This document shows positions 1-7,941 of a DNA stretch of 64,000 bases, one piece after another. The position numbers and the translations under genes were made by a program. The notes beneath the pieces are model-generated. The model did no database searches, was not told the origin of the DNA, and saw nothing but the letters and a program-made list of their open reading frames with translations. Position 1 is the first letter of the stretch, and every line of letters starts with the position of its first letter. Source of the stretch: Saccharibacillus deserti (GTDB lineage: Bacteria > Bacillota > Bacilli > Paenibacillales > Paenibacillaceae); NCBI RefSeq assembly GCF_013618475.1, contig NZ_JABJVN010000004.1, positions 62,001-126,000 on the forward strand, written 5' to 3'.

Positions 1-75
1 GAGCCGGGCACGCTGAGCGCAGTTTCCGGATGCACCCGCAGGCCGCATCTTTCGCTCGGCAAACCAAAACATGCC

Positions 76-122
76 AAAAACCGCTTTTCCATGGCCTATG
101 CCAAACGGAAAAGCGGCTTTTT
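76..122 (-). terminator. Intrinsic terminator after gntK
   Basis: A hairpin pairs CCGCTTTTCC (81-90) with GGAAAAGCGG (107-116). It has an A run on the left and a T run on the right, so it could stop transcription from either side. On the minus strand it lies about 45 bp past the gluconokinase stop and probably ends the gluconate operon. The first 75 bases of the window show no gene I can support. Confidence 0.8.
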
Positions 123-167
123 TGCATGAAAGGATCCGCTGCAGCCGCGGGTCCCGCGTCCGGAGAC

Positions 168-1715
168 TCAGAGCTCTCCCGCCATCTCCCGCTGGAAGCG
201 GGCGATCGCTTCGTATTCCTGCTCCAGGCTGCGCGAAACGGAGATAAAGATCGGCAGCAGGTGCTTGTAGATTCTGGCATTCTCGTCGATCGGTTCATGC
301 CGGTGCGTACCGCCGATCATCCCTTCGACGACATCCAGCGAATCGACGCGCCCAAGTGCGTACAAGCCCAGCACCGCGGCGCCGAGACAGGAACTTTCGA
401 AACTCTCCGGGACGACGACTTCCTGATCGAAGATGTCCGCCATCATCTGCCGCCACAGCGGCGAACGGGCAAATCCGCCGGTCGCATGGATCTTCTGCGG
501 GCGGCCGATCTGCTCCTCCATGGCCAGCATGACCGTATACAGATTGAAAATGACGCCTTCCAGCACGGAGCGGATCATATGCTCTTTGCGATGGTTCATC
601 GTCAAGCCGAAAAACGATCCCCGCGCATCGGGATTCCACAGCGGCGCCCGTTCTCCGGTCAGATACGGATGGAACAGCAGCCCCTCGCTGCCCGGACGCA
701 CCTGTTCGGCGATCCGGGTCAGGACTTCGTAGGGATCGATGCCAAGCCGCTTGGCGGTCTCGACTTCCGAAGCCGCGAATTCGTCGCGTACCCAGCGGAA
801 CAGCATGCCGCCGTTGTTGACCGGACCGCCGATCACCCACAATCCGTCCGCCAGCGCGTAGCAGAAAAAGCGGCCTTTGGGATCGGTAACGGGACGGTTT
901 ACGACGGTGCGGATCGCGCCGCTTGTTCCGATCGTTGCCGCGACGACCCCCGGACGGATCGCGCCTACGCCCAGATTGGACAGCACGCCGTCGCTTGCGC
1001 CCACGACAAACGGCGTATCCACGGCAAGCCCCAATTCGCTGGCCGCCGCCGGCTGCAAACCGTGCATGACATGCGTCGTCGGAACGAGCCGGGACAGCCG
1101 CTCCGGCGTCACGCCGGCTGTCTGCAGCGCTTCCTCGTCCCAATCCAGACGCTCCAGATTGAACAGCCCGGTGGCGGAAGCGATGGAATGATCAATGACA
1201 TACTCGCCGAACAACCGGAAAAAGACGTATTCCTTGATCGATATAAACTTGGCGGAGCGGTTGAACCACTCGGGCTCATCATGACGCAGCCAGAGCAGCT
1301 TCGACAGCGGAGACATCGGATGGATCGGCGTACCGGTCCGGGCGTAGATCCCGTCTCCGTTCAGCTCGTGCTTGAGCTTCTTCGTCCAGGCCGCGCTGCG
1401 GTTGTCCGCCCACGTGATGCAGCGGGTAACCGGGATTCCGTCCGCATCGACACCGATCAGACTGTGCATCGCGGAACTGAACGACAGCAGCAGGATCTGC
1501 TCCGGCCGTGCCTGGGCCGTGCGCACCGCGCCCGCGATCGACAAAGTGACGGCTCTATAGATCTCGTCGGGATCCTGTTCCGCCACCGAAGGCGACGGGG
1601 TATGCAGCGGATACCCGACATTCTCCTGGGCAACCACTTCTCCTTTTTCCGTAAAGACTACCGCTTTGGTGCTGGTCGTGCCGATATCGACGCCGATCAT
1701 CAACTTTTCGCTCAT
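168..1715 (-). CDS. gntK: Gluconokinase (FGGY family)
   Basis: A 515-residue FGGY-family sugar kinase that should phosphorylate D-gluconate with ATP to 6-phosphogluconate in the cytoplasm. The N-terminus carries the phosphate-binding stretch DIGTTSTKA (residues 9-17). The C-terminal actin-like half has GGFARSPLWRQMMAD, typical of the family, and the length is normal. It is the last gene of a minus-strand gluconate locus, 90 bp after gntP, and that context (permease, GntR regulator, 6-phosphogluconate dehydrogenase) is the main reason to prefer gluconate over xylulose or glycerol as substrate. A perfect GGCCGGAA/TTCCGGCC palindrome at 1752-1768 sits in the gap before it and may shape the mRNA. 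The start ATG has AAGGAAGGG about 12 bases upstream. Confidence 0.92.
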   Translation of the reverse strand: MSEKLMIGVDIGTTSTKAVVFTEKGEVVAQENVGYPLHTPSPSVAEQDPDEIYRAVTLSIAGAVRTAQARPEQILLLSFSSAMHSLIGVDADGIPVTRCITWADNRSAAWTKKLKHELNGDGIYARTGTPIHPMSPLSKLLWLRHDEPEWFNRSAKFISIKEYVFFRLFGEYVIDHSIASATGLFNLERLDWDEEALQTAGVTPERLSRLVPTTHVMHGLQPAAASELGLAVDTPFVVGASDGVLSNLGVGAIRPGVVAATIGTSGAIRTVVNRPVTDPKGRFFCYALADGLWVIGGPVNNGGMLFRWVRDEFAASEVETAKRLGIDPYEVLTRIAEQVRPGSEGLLFHPYLTGERAPLWNPDARGSFFGLTMNHRKEHMIRSVLEGVIFNLYTVMLAMEEQIGRPQKIHATGGFARSPLWRQMMADIFDQEVVVPESFESSCLGAAVLGLYALGRVDSLDVVEGMIGGTHRHEPIDENARIYKHLLPIFISVSRSLEQEYEAIARFQREMAGEL

Positions 1716-1805
1716 ATTGTGGCGACCCTTCCTTTCGGATGCGGCAGAGCAGGCCGGAAGTTCCGGCCCGCTTTTGCCTGCTTATTTTTCGGCTTCCCTT
1801 CTCTA

Positions 1806-3167
1806 TTAAACGAACACGCTCAAGATAAGAATAAAGATTAATGCGACGACCGACAAGATGGTCTCCATCGCCGTCCAGGATTTTAGGGTTTGAATGACGG
1901 TCATGCCGAAAAATTCCTTGATCATCCAGAAGCCGGCATCATTGACGTGCGACAGGACAAGCGAACCCGCTCCTGTCGCCAGCACGACCAGCTCGATATT
2001 GACGCCGGTCGATACCGCAAGTACCGGAGCGACGATACCGGCTGCCGTTGTCATGGCCACCGTAGCCGAACCCGTCGCGACGCGAATCAGTGCAGCGACG
2101 AGCCAGGAGAACAGGATGACGTTGATATGCGACTGGCTCGCCAGCGCCGCGATGGCGCCTCCGACTCCGCTGTCGATCAGCACCTGCTTAAACGCGCCGC
2201 CGCCGCCGATAATCAAAATGATCGAAGCGGTCGGTGCCAGACATTCGCTTGTGAATTTGGAAATGTCTGATTTGGTGAAGCCGCGGGCGAAGCCTAGCGA
2301 GTAGAACGAGAAGACCGCCGAAATCAGCAGCGCAATGACTTCGTGCCCTATAAACTCCGCAAAGTGCGTAAAACCGCTCGTCCCTGCCGGATCAACGATA
2401 CCGGCGACCGATCCGATCAGCATCAGCAGTACCGGCAGCAGAATCGTAAACAGCGTAATGCCGAAACCGGGCAGATTGTCCGAACTTTTGGCCGAGAATT
2501 GGTCGGCCAGTTCGGACGGCGGCGCAACGAGAATCCGTTTGCCGATAAATTTGCCGAACACCGGACCGGCGATAATTGCGGTCGGAATACCGACAATCAT
2601 CGCATAAAGGATCGTTTTGCCCAAGTTGGCGTCAAACGCATCAATAGCAATCATCGGTGCCGGATGCGGCGGGACAAGGCCGTGCACGGTCGACAGACCG
2701 GCAAGGATCGGAATACCGACATGCAGCAGTGACATGCCCGTCTTGCGGGCGACCAGGAAAATAATCGGGATCAGCAGAATGACGCCGACTTCGAAAAAGA
2801 CCGGGATGCCGACGATAAAGCCGACGATGACCATCGCCCAGTGCACCCGCTTCACGCCAAACTTGTCGATCAGTGTATTGGCGATTCGTTCGGCACCGCC
2901 CGATTCAGCCATCATTTTGCCGAGCATCGTGCCGAGGCCGATTACGATCGCGATCGTTCCGAGCGTTCCTCCAAGACCTCCGGTGACCGATTTGATCAAT
3001 GTCTGCGCTTCCATTCCAGACAGCAGACCGAGCATCAGCGCCGACATCAAGAGCGTCACAAAAGGGTTCCATTTATACTTGGCAATCAACAGTACGAGAA
3101 AAACGATAGCGACCGCCGTCCATACAAGCAGCGTCGTGTTATGACTGAGTCCGAATAAGCTTTCCAT
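1806..3167 (-). CDS. gntP: Gluconate:H+ symporter
   Basis: A 453-residue GntP-family permease, hydrophobic throughout with about 12 predicted membrane spans. It should import gluconate across the cytoplasmic membrane. The open frame runs five codons further to an ATG at 3182, but AAGGAGG lies just before the ATG at 3167, so I take MESLFGLSHNTT as the true N-terminus. It stands between gntR and gntK in a minus-strand gluconate locus. The 180-bp upstream gap holds a cre-like site and a copy of the likely GntR operator, so the permease and kinase probably have their own promoter under both controls. GntP relatives can carry other sugar acids, but the neighbours argue for gluconate. Confidence 0.9.
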   Translation of the reverse strand: MESLFGLSHNTTLLVWTAVAIVFLVLLIAKYKWNPFVTLLMSALMLGLLSGMEAQTLIKSVTGGLGGTLGTIAIVIGLGTMLGKMMAESGGAERIANTLIDKFGVKRVHWAMVIVGFIVGIPVFFEVGVILLIPIIFLVARKTGMSLLHVGIPILAGLSTVHGLVPPHPAPMIAIDAFDANLGKTILYAMIVGIPTAIIAGPVFGKFIGKRILVAPPSELADQFSAKSSDNLPGFGITLFTILLPVLLMLIGSVAGIVDPAGTSGFTHFAEFIGHEVIALLISAVFSFYSLGFARGFTKSDISKFTSECLAPTASIILIIGGGGAFKQVLIDSGVGGAIAALASQSHINVILFSWLVAALIRVATGSATVAMTTAAGIVAPVLAVSTGVNIELVVLATGAGSLVLSHVNDAGFWMIKEFFGMTVIQTLKSWTAMETILSVVALIFILILSVFV

Positions 3168-3220
3168 AAAGTCCTCCTTCATGAGTGGCGGCTCCGTCTA
3201 TGGATACCGCGATTTCGTTT

Positions 3221-3234
3221 CGTAACGCTTACAT
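3221..3234 (-). promoter_or_regulatory. Putative cre (CcpA) site upstream of gntP
   Basis: Read on the minus strand the site is ATGTAAGCGTTACG, which fits the core of the Bacillus cre consensus (TGWAARCGYTWNCA) except at the 3' edge. It lies about 55-70 bp upstream of the gntP start and downstream of the GntR-like operator. This suggests catabolite control of gluconate uptake. No binding data are available; the call is by pattern only. Confidence 0.55.
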
Positions 3235-3296
3235 AAAATCCGACACAGTAAATCATGAAACCCGTGTCCTTCGTGAAGTTTATGCATTCTTTTTAA

Positions 3297-3322
3297 CTTG
3301 GTATACTTGTCGACAACTTAAG
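3297..3322. promoter_or_regulatory. Putative GntR operator, copy 1 (gntP promoter region)
   Basis: The sequence TGGTATACTTGTCGACAACTTA matches the site upstream of gnd at 4999-5021 at 19 of 22 positions. It lies between gntR and gntP. The TTGTCGACAA core is itself palindromic, as expected for a dimeric FadR-subfamily GntR protein. Because it appears only beside the two promoters of the gluconate locus, I infer it is the operator of the GntR protein encoded here. Confidence 0.65.
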
Positions 3323-3346
3323 CGGCACCCAAACGCAATCTTCCTT

Positions 3347-4018
3347 TTAAGGAAGACTGCGATCCAATGTTTCGCCCGAATCGTCAAAATAGGTTTTTAC
3401 AACTTCGCGGATCTTGTCGGCGCTGCCCGAACGCAGTCCTTCGATCACCGTCCGGTGCTTTTCGGCGACCCATTCCATCCGCTCCTCGCCCTGTCTGAAC
3501 CCTTTTTCCGTAGTCAGCAGAATAACCGTCATGACGATGGGTCGAATGCTGTTCCATAAATGCCGGATACGTGTATGATTTGCTTCCGTAACGATCCGTT
3601 CGTGGAACGAAAAGTCCTGGTAGGCGAATTCCACATAATCGCTGTGCTTGATCGCCAGCTTCATCCGGTCGATCGTATGTTCGAGCTGCGAGACCAGCAC
3701 CGAATTGTCGCGATCCGCCAGCCGCTGCTGGGCGAAACTTTCGATCAGGTAGCGTACGTCGTACAACTCTTTTACATCTTCAAGGTCCAATCCCACCACA
3801 ACCGCACCCATTCGTTCCAGGCGGATCAGTCCCTCGCCGGCCAGCAGTTTGAGCGCTTCTCGTACAGGCGACCGGCTGGTACCGAATGTTTCGGCGATAC
3901 GGTTTTCCGAGATGATCTCGCCGCGCCTGATTTCTTCGCTGATAATCTGCAGCCGCAGCCGGCTCGCAATCGACTCGCCGAGCGAAGAACCCTGCAGCCA
4001 GGCCGAAGGATATTGCAT
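3347..4018 (-). CDS. gntR: GntR-family (FadR/FCD) regulator of gluconate genes
   Basis: A 223-residue transcription factor. The N-terminal winged helix-turn-helix is seen around residues 14-75, with ISENRIAETFGTSRSPVREAL as the recognition region. It is followed by an all-helical FCD ligand-binding domain (about residues 85-210) that contains the family's metal or ligand-binding His pattern, such as FHERIVTEANHTRIRHLW. In this family the effector is usually the sugar acid or its phosphate, which releases the repressor from DNA. It lies between the dehydrogenase and the permease, and two copies of one operator-like sequence flank it. The specific role in gluconate control is inferred from context. 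Confidence 0.85.
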   Translation of the reverse strand: MQYPSAWLQGSSLGESIASRLRLQIISEEIRRGEIISENRIAETFGTSRSPVREALKLLAGEGLIRLERMGAVVVGLDLEDVKELYDVRYLIESFAQQRLADRDNSVLVSQLEHTIDRMKLAIKHSDYVEFAYQDFSFHERIVTEANHTRIRHLWNSIRPIVMTVILLTTEKGFRQGEERMEWVAEKHRTVIEGLRSGSADKIREVVKTYFDDSGETLDRSLP

Positions 4019-4050
4019 AGTGAACGACTCCCCCGCTGCTGGATTTTGGC

Positions 4051-4950
4051 TCAGTCTTCTTTTACGACCGCGTGACCGCCGAATTCATTCCGCAGCGCCG
4101 CGACCACTTTGCCGTGGAACGTATCGTTCTCGAGCGAACGGTAGCGCATCAGCAGCGACAAGGCGATGACCGGCGTGCTGACTTCAAGGTCGAGCGCTTC
4201 CTGCACCGTCCATTTGCCTTCGCCGGAACTCTGCATGACGCCGCGGATTTCGTCGAGATTCGGGTCTTTGGAAAAAGCGTTCTGCGTCAATTCCATGAGC
4301 CAGCTGCGGATCACCGAGCCGTTCGACCAGACGCGGGCCACCGCTTCGTGGTCGTAATCGAACGCGCTTTTCTCCAGCACTTCGAATCCTTCGCCGATCG
4401 CCTGCATCATCCCGTATTCGATACCGTTATGCACCATTTTGAGATAATGTCCGCTTCCGCTCGGTCCGGTGTACAGGTAGCCGTTCTCGACCGCCAGATC
4501 CCGGAACAGCGGTTCGATCGTCGCAAATGCGTCTTTGTCGCCGCCGATCATGAAGCAGCCTCCGTTTTGCGCGCCCGACATGCCGCCGCTCGTCCCCGCG
4601 TCGAAGAAGAAGATCCCTTTGCGTCCCAGCGTCTCCGAACGGCGGATCGAATCTTTGTACTGCGAGTTACCGCCGTCAATGACGATATCGCCTTCTTCGA
4701 GCAGTTCCGACAAGCCCTCCAGTACGCCGTCCACGATCGCTCCGGCCGGTACCATCACCCAGACGACGCGGGGTTTCGCCAGCTGTCCGACCAGTTCGGC
4801 CACGGATTCCGCCGCGATCGCGCCTTTGCCGGCAAGTTCTTGTCCCGGCTGCGGATTCACGTCGTTGACCACCACTTCATGTTTGTTTGCAAGCAGATTC
4901 AGAACCAGGTTGTATCCCATTTTCCCGAGCCCGATCATTCCGATTTTCAT
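4051..4950 (-). CDS. gnd: 6-phosphogluconate dehydrogenase, decarboxylating (short form)
   Basis: A 299-residue protein of the short (about 300-residue) 6-phosphogluconate dehydrogenase type. It converts 6-phosphogluconate to ribulose 5-phosphate and CO2 with NAD(P)+. The Rossmann loop GLGKMG is at residues 7-12, the substrate motif GTSGGMSGAQNGG follows, and the catalytic lysine lies in HYLKMVHNGIEY. The frame extends to 4989, but MKIGMIGLG at 4950 with GAGAGAG upstream is the expected N-terminus. It is first in the gluconate locus, 32 bp before gntR. A GntR-like operator lies about 50 bp upstream, so the last enzyme of the pathway is probably co-induced with uptake. Confidence 0.88.
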   Translation of the reverse strand: MKIGMIGLGKMGYNLVLNLLANKHEVVVNDVNPQPGQELAGKGAIAAESVAELVGQLAKPRVVWVMVPAGAIVDGVLEGLSELLEEGDIVIDGGNSQYKDSIRRSETLGRKGIFFFDAGTSGGMSGAQNGGCFMIGGDKDAFATIEPLFRDLAVENGYLYTGPSGSGHYLKMVHNGIEYGMMQAIGEGFEVLEKSAFDYDHEAVARVWSNGSVIRSWLMELTQNAFSKDPNLDEIRGVMQSSGEGKWTVQEALDLEVSTPVIALSLLMRYRSLENDTFHGKVVAALRNEFGGHAVVKED

Positions 4951-4998
4951 GCTGTCCACTCTCTCTTTCCTGGATAAGATATAAATCATACTATCGAA

Positions 4999-5021
4999 CT
5001 GGTATACCTGTATACAACTTA
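4999..5021. promoter_or_regulatory. Putative GntR operator, copy 2 (gnd promoter region)
   Basis: The sequence TGGTATACCTGTATACAACT, continuing TTA, nearly repeats the site at 3299-3322. It contains two GTATAC palindromes (5002-5007 and 5010-5015) spaced by two bases. It lies roughly 50-70 bp upstream of the gnd start, a position suited to repression. It is inferred to be the second operator of the local GntR protein. Confidence 0.65.
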
Positions 5022-5089
5022 CAGGTTCATCTTACTCCTGCGGTTCGGAATTTGTAAAGAGCCGAAATGTAAAGGGATACAAGACAAAC

Positions 5090-5116
5090 CAAAAACGGCT
5101 TCCACAGGAAGCCGTC
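5090..5116 (-). terminator. Intrinsic terminator after the serine protease gene
   Basis: On the minus strand ACGGCTTCC pairs with GGAAGCCGT around a three-base loop and is followed by a T run. It lies about 30 bp beyond the stop of the protease gene, and would end the zinc-ribbon/protease operon before the divergent-looking space ahead of gnd. Confidence 0.75.
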
Positions 5117-5142
5117 TTGACGAGTGAAACCTTATCGACGGA

Positions 5143-6294
5143 TCAGGACGCCTTCTTGCCCGTACCGCTCAAAATTTTCAACGTACCGTTCTCGTATCCG
5201 ACTGCATAAGTGAGGTTATAGGACGTAGAATCGGTACCCGACTCCATCCGTTCTTCGGCCGTAATAGTCAGAGTCACCGTAAAACCGTCTCCGCTTGGCT
5301 CCGAAGAGATCGAGTCGACCCGGATGCTTCCGGTATCGAGGTATCCGTCGCGGAAACCGTTGTAATCGGTTCCGGCCTGCCAACTGCTGCCCAGCATCGC
5401 ATACGCCGTTACATAATCTTTGGCGGACAGACTGTCGTAATAGGCTTCAACCAGATACTCGGCTTCGTCCGCCGCTTCCCACGCGTCTCCTGACATTTCA
5501 GTCGCGGCGGCACTCGGTTCCGGCAGATCGCTTCCCGGGTTTTTGGACCATTTTTCTACCATGCTCCGAATATCCGTGACCGGAATACTGAATCCGATTG
5601 CGGCTTCTTCCGTCACTTTGGCAGAATTGATTCCGAGGACCTCTCCGGTGCTCGCATTAACAAGCGGCCCACCGCTGTTCCCCGGCGCGATCGGCGCGGA
5701 AATCTGATACAGATTGCGGTAGATATAAGGTTCGATGGTCAAATCGCGATCCGTTCCGCTGACGATTCCGGTGGTCACCGTATTTTGCAGTCCGAGCGGA
5801 CTGCCCAGTGCCAGCACTTCGTCGCCGAGCTCCGCCTCTTGGGCAGCCAGCTGCAGCGGCTTCTCCCCGGCCAGCCCCGGGACCCGCACAACCGCGACAT
5901 CGGTATCCGTACCCGTTCCTATCACTTCGCCGTCCAGCGTGCGCGCATCGGTCGTTTTCACTTTGACCGTACGCGCGCCTTCCACGACATGCGCGTTGGT
6001 AACGACATCGCCCTGCTCATTGTATAAAAATCCCGAACCGAGCGATCCGTTGTCCAACTCGATCATAACGACCTTTTTTTGCGTCTCGGCAATAATGTCT
6101 TTGAGTGCCCTGGTTTTCGCTTCCTGCTTGGCGGTTTTTTGCTGTGCCTGTTCCGGTTTCGCGGCCGATGCGGCGAGCAGAGGCGCTCCGTCCATTTGCC
6201 CGGGTACCTTGTCCAGCACGTACCAGGAAGCGGCCCCTGTTCCCGCCGCAATGACCAGGGAGGCGATCCCGCTGAATATCCATCCTTTTCCCAT
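5143..6294 (-). CDS. Membrane-tethered trypsin-like serine protease (HtrA/DegP-like fold, no PDZ)
   Basis: A 383-residue protein with an N-terminal membrane anchor (about residues 7-28) and a chymotrypsin-fold protease domain (about 65-250). The catalytic triad is visible as His102 (TNAHVV), Asp132 (TDVAV) and Ser207 (GNSGGP). The C-terminal 100 residues (EAEYLVEAYYDSLSAKDY onward) look like an NTF2-like fold rather than the PDZ domain of true HtrA. The protease should face outside the membrane and act on envelope proteins. It follows the zinc-ribbon gene by 12 bp, and its AAAGGAGG site overlaps that gene's stop codon, so the two are co-translated. The natural substrate is unknown. Confidence 0.85.
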   Translation of the reverse strand: MGKGWIFSGIASLVIAAGTGAASWYVLDKVPGQMDGAPLLAASAAKPEQAQQKTAKQEAKTRALKDIIAETQKKVVMIELDNGSLGSGFLYNEQGDVVTNAHVVEGARTVKVKTTDARTLDGEVIGTGTDTDVAVVRVPGLAGEKPLQLAAQEAELGDEVLALGSPLGLQNTVTTGIVSGTDRDLTIEPYIYRNLYQISAPIAPGNSGGPLVNASTGEVLGINSAKVTEEAAIGFSIPVTDIRSMVEKWSKNPGSDLPEPSAAATEMSGDAWEAADEAEYLVEAYYDSLSAKDYVTAYAMLGSSWQAGTDYNGFRDGYLDTGSIRVDSISSEPSGDGFTVTLTITAEERMESGTDSTSYNLTYAVGYENGTLKILSGTGKKAS

Positions 6295-6306
6295 ATGAAT
6301 CCTCCT

Positions 6307-7560
6307 TTAGTCCAGGTACCAGTACACGTTGTCCACCCGAATCTCGACGTAATCGTACCAGCCGTAATCGTATGCGGTGAAGCTGCCGACCGTTCCTGGC
6401 GCAAGACTGTAAGGCGACGCAAATGTCGTTGAAGAAAACAGATAGGAACCGGAAGCGTCGTACGCCGAGTATTCGATTTCGATTCCGTAAATCGAACGTG
6501 TTCCCGTATTGGTTACGGTTCCGGTCGTCGTGATATCTCCATATTCCGAGACCGCTACGTTCAGATTGTCGACTTCGACCGCCGCAGTTCGGTTCCTGAG
6601 ATCGTCGGCCTGCGCCTGCTGCGCCGCCCGCTCGATTCGGGCCTGTTCCGCCGCTTCGAACGCCGTTTGTTCGGATTCGATCCGATCCTGCAGCGCCAAC
6701 AGACTCTCGTCTTCGGATGCGTACAGGAGTCCTTGATTGACTTCTTCGAACGCTTGATCGAAACTTTTGTCTTGCAGCAGTTCTTCCGCATTCTTCGTAC
6801 TGATCGAGACAATCCGGCTTACGATCAAACCGTTGACTTCTTCGGCTTCTTCCGTCTTGAGCTTTTCCACTTCGCGCAGCTTGTACACCAGGGCATCGAC
6901 AGTGTCCAACTTGTCCAATTCCTGCTTGACCGCAAGCACGGACAGCCGGTCCCGATTCTCGGCAGCCGCCTTCTTCTCGCGCTCGAACAGCGGCTCGGCC
7001 CGCTTGTTCAGCGAAGCTTCCAGAACCCCGAGAGACTTCTCCGCCGCTTCCAGCTGATTCTGCTTCAACTGGGACGAGACTTTGTCCAGCTTCCCATGAA
7101 CCCGCTGCGCCGTCCCGACCAATTCCCGGTCGGTGTCAAGCGCTTCGTAATCGGGTCTTAACGCTTCCGCTTGATCCAATCGGGCCAATGCTTCGGCGTA
7201 TTTCCCCGCAAGCGCCAGCTTCCCGGCTTCTCCGTGAAGCGTCGACACCTGTTCATTAATGCCGCTCTCGCGTTCGTACAGCCCATAGACTCCGCCTATT
7301 CCGATCCCCAGCAGCACCACCGGAACCATCCACATGAAATGGCGAACCGCGCTGCGGCGCCCGCTTCGCGATTTCTTTTTATTCAGCGCATTCGGCTCTT
7401 CCGAAAGCGGCGCCGTCGGCAGCTCGGCGGCAGGTTGGGCAAAAGGCGTTTCACTCGAAGCGGTATCCGCTTCGTTTCCGGCAAGGCGCAGACGCGTCCC
7501 GCATTCGGAACAAAACACGGCCTGTTCCGGCTGCTGCGCCCCGCAGTTGTTGCAGTACAT
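6307..7560 (-). CDS. Zinc-ribbon membrane protein with coiled coil and FxLYD domain
   Basis: A 417-residue protein. Two CxxC pairs at the N-terminus (CNNCG and CSECG, residues 3-22) form a zinc ribbon on the cytoplasmic side. One membrane span follows (about 95-115), then a long charged helical or coiled-coil region (about 125-325). The C-terminal FxLYD-like beta domain (about 330-415) contains TVTNTGTRSIYGIEIEYSAYD. The architecture resembles envelope-stress or localisation factors of Bacilli, but I know no exact function. It is translationally linked to the downstream extracytoplasmic protease, suggesting a partner or substrate-presenting role. The start is supported by GGGAGGGG six bases upstream. 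Confidence 0.8.
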   Translation of the reverse strand: MYCNNCGAQQPEQAVFCSECGTRLRLAGNEADTASSETPFAQPAAELPTAPLSEEPNALNKKKSRSGRRSAVRHFMWMVPVVLLGIGIGGVYGLYERESGINEQVSTLHGEAGKLALAGKYAEALARLDQAEALRPDYEALDTDRELVGTAQRVHGKLDKVSSQLKQNQLEAAEKSLGVLEASLNKRAEPLFEREKKAAAENRDRLSVLAVKQELDKLDTVDALVYKLREVEKLKTEEAEEVNGLIVSRIVSISTKNAEELLQDKSFDQAFEEVNQGLLYASEDESLLALQDRIESEQTAFEAAEQARIERAAQQAQADDLRNRTAAVEVDNLNVAVSEYGDITTTGTVTNTGTRSIYGIEIEYSAYDASGSYLFSSTTFASPYSLAPGTVGSFTAYDYGWYDYVEIRVDNVYWYLD

Positions 7561-7873
7561 TCAGGACCCCTCCCGTAACTAAACATTTCGTATGGTCTTG
7601 GAACAAACGGTCTGGGACCAGGGCCCCTCGTTGCTTGTTCGGCTGCTAATAATGTAGCATAATTCATGAGCATTTAGGGTGAGTTTTCCTGAAAGCCAAA
7701 GAAATATCGAACTTTACGACTCCCTGCTGCCTATAGGTCGAAGATCTCTCGTCTACCCGATCCCGATGAAGATCTTCGCCATGCCGGCGCGGACGGTATC
7801 CAATACGGCTTCCCGGCCGACTTCGGCCGCGCTGCCTAATAGCCGGTTATATTTGAACATCGAATCTCCCTAT
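7561..7873. other. Gene-free interval between levanase end and zinc-ribbon gene
   Basis: About 310 bases with no convincing coding region. It should hold the promoter of the zinc-ribbon/protease operon on the minus strand, but I could not pick a clear -35/-10 pair. Short open frames here lack a ribosome binding site and protein-like composition. Confidence 0.4.
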
Positions 7874-7922
7874 CAAAAAAACTTCTTCCAACCGGCTTCG
7901 CTGCCGGAAGAAAGAAGCTTTT
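7874..7922 (-). terminator. Intrinsic terminator after the secreted levanase gene
   Basis: On the minus strand a long imperfect stem (CTTCTTTCTTCCGGC with GCCGGTTGGAAGAAG) is followed by seven T residues. It begins about 20 bp past the stop codon of the GH32 gene. Confidence 0.8.
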
Positions 7923-7941
7923 TCGCACTGCCTGTTCGATA

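Noticed and set aside
30-1841. 603-codon plus-strand open frame opposite gntK
   Set aside because: It is antisense to a clear FGGY kinase; its product is Arg/His-rich with no recognisable fold. High GC content leaves long empty frames opposite real genes.
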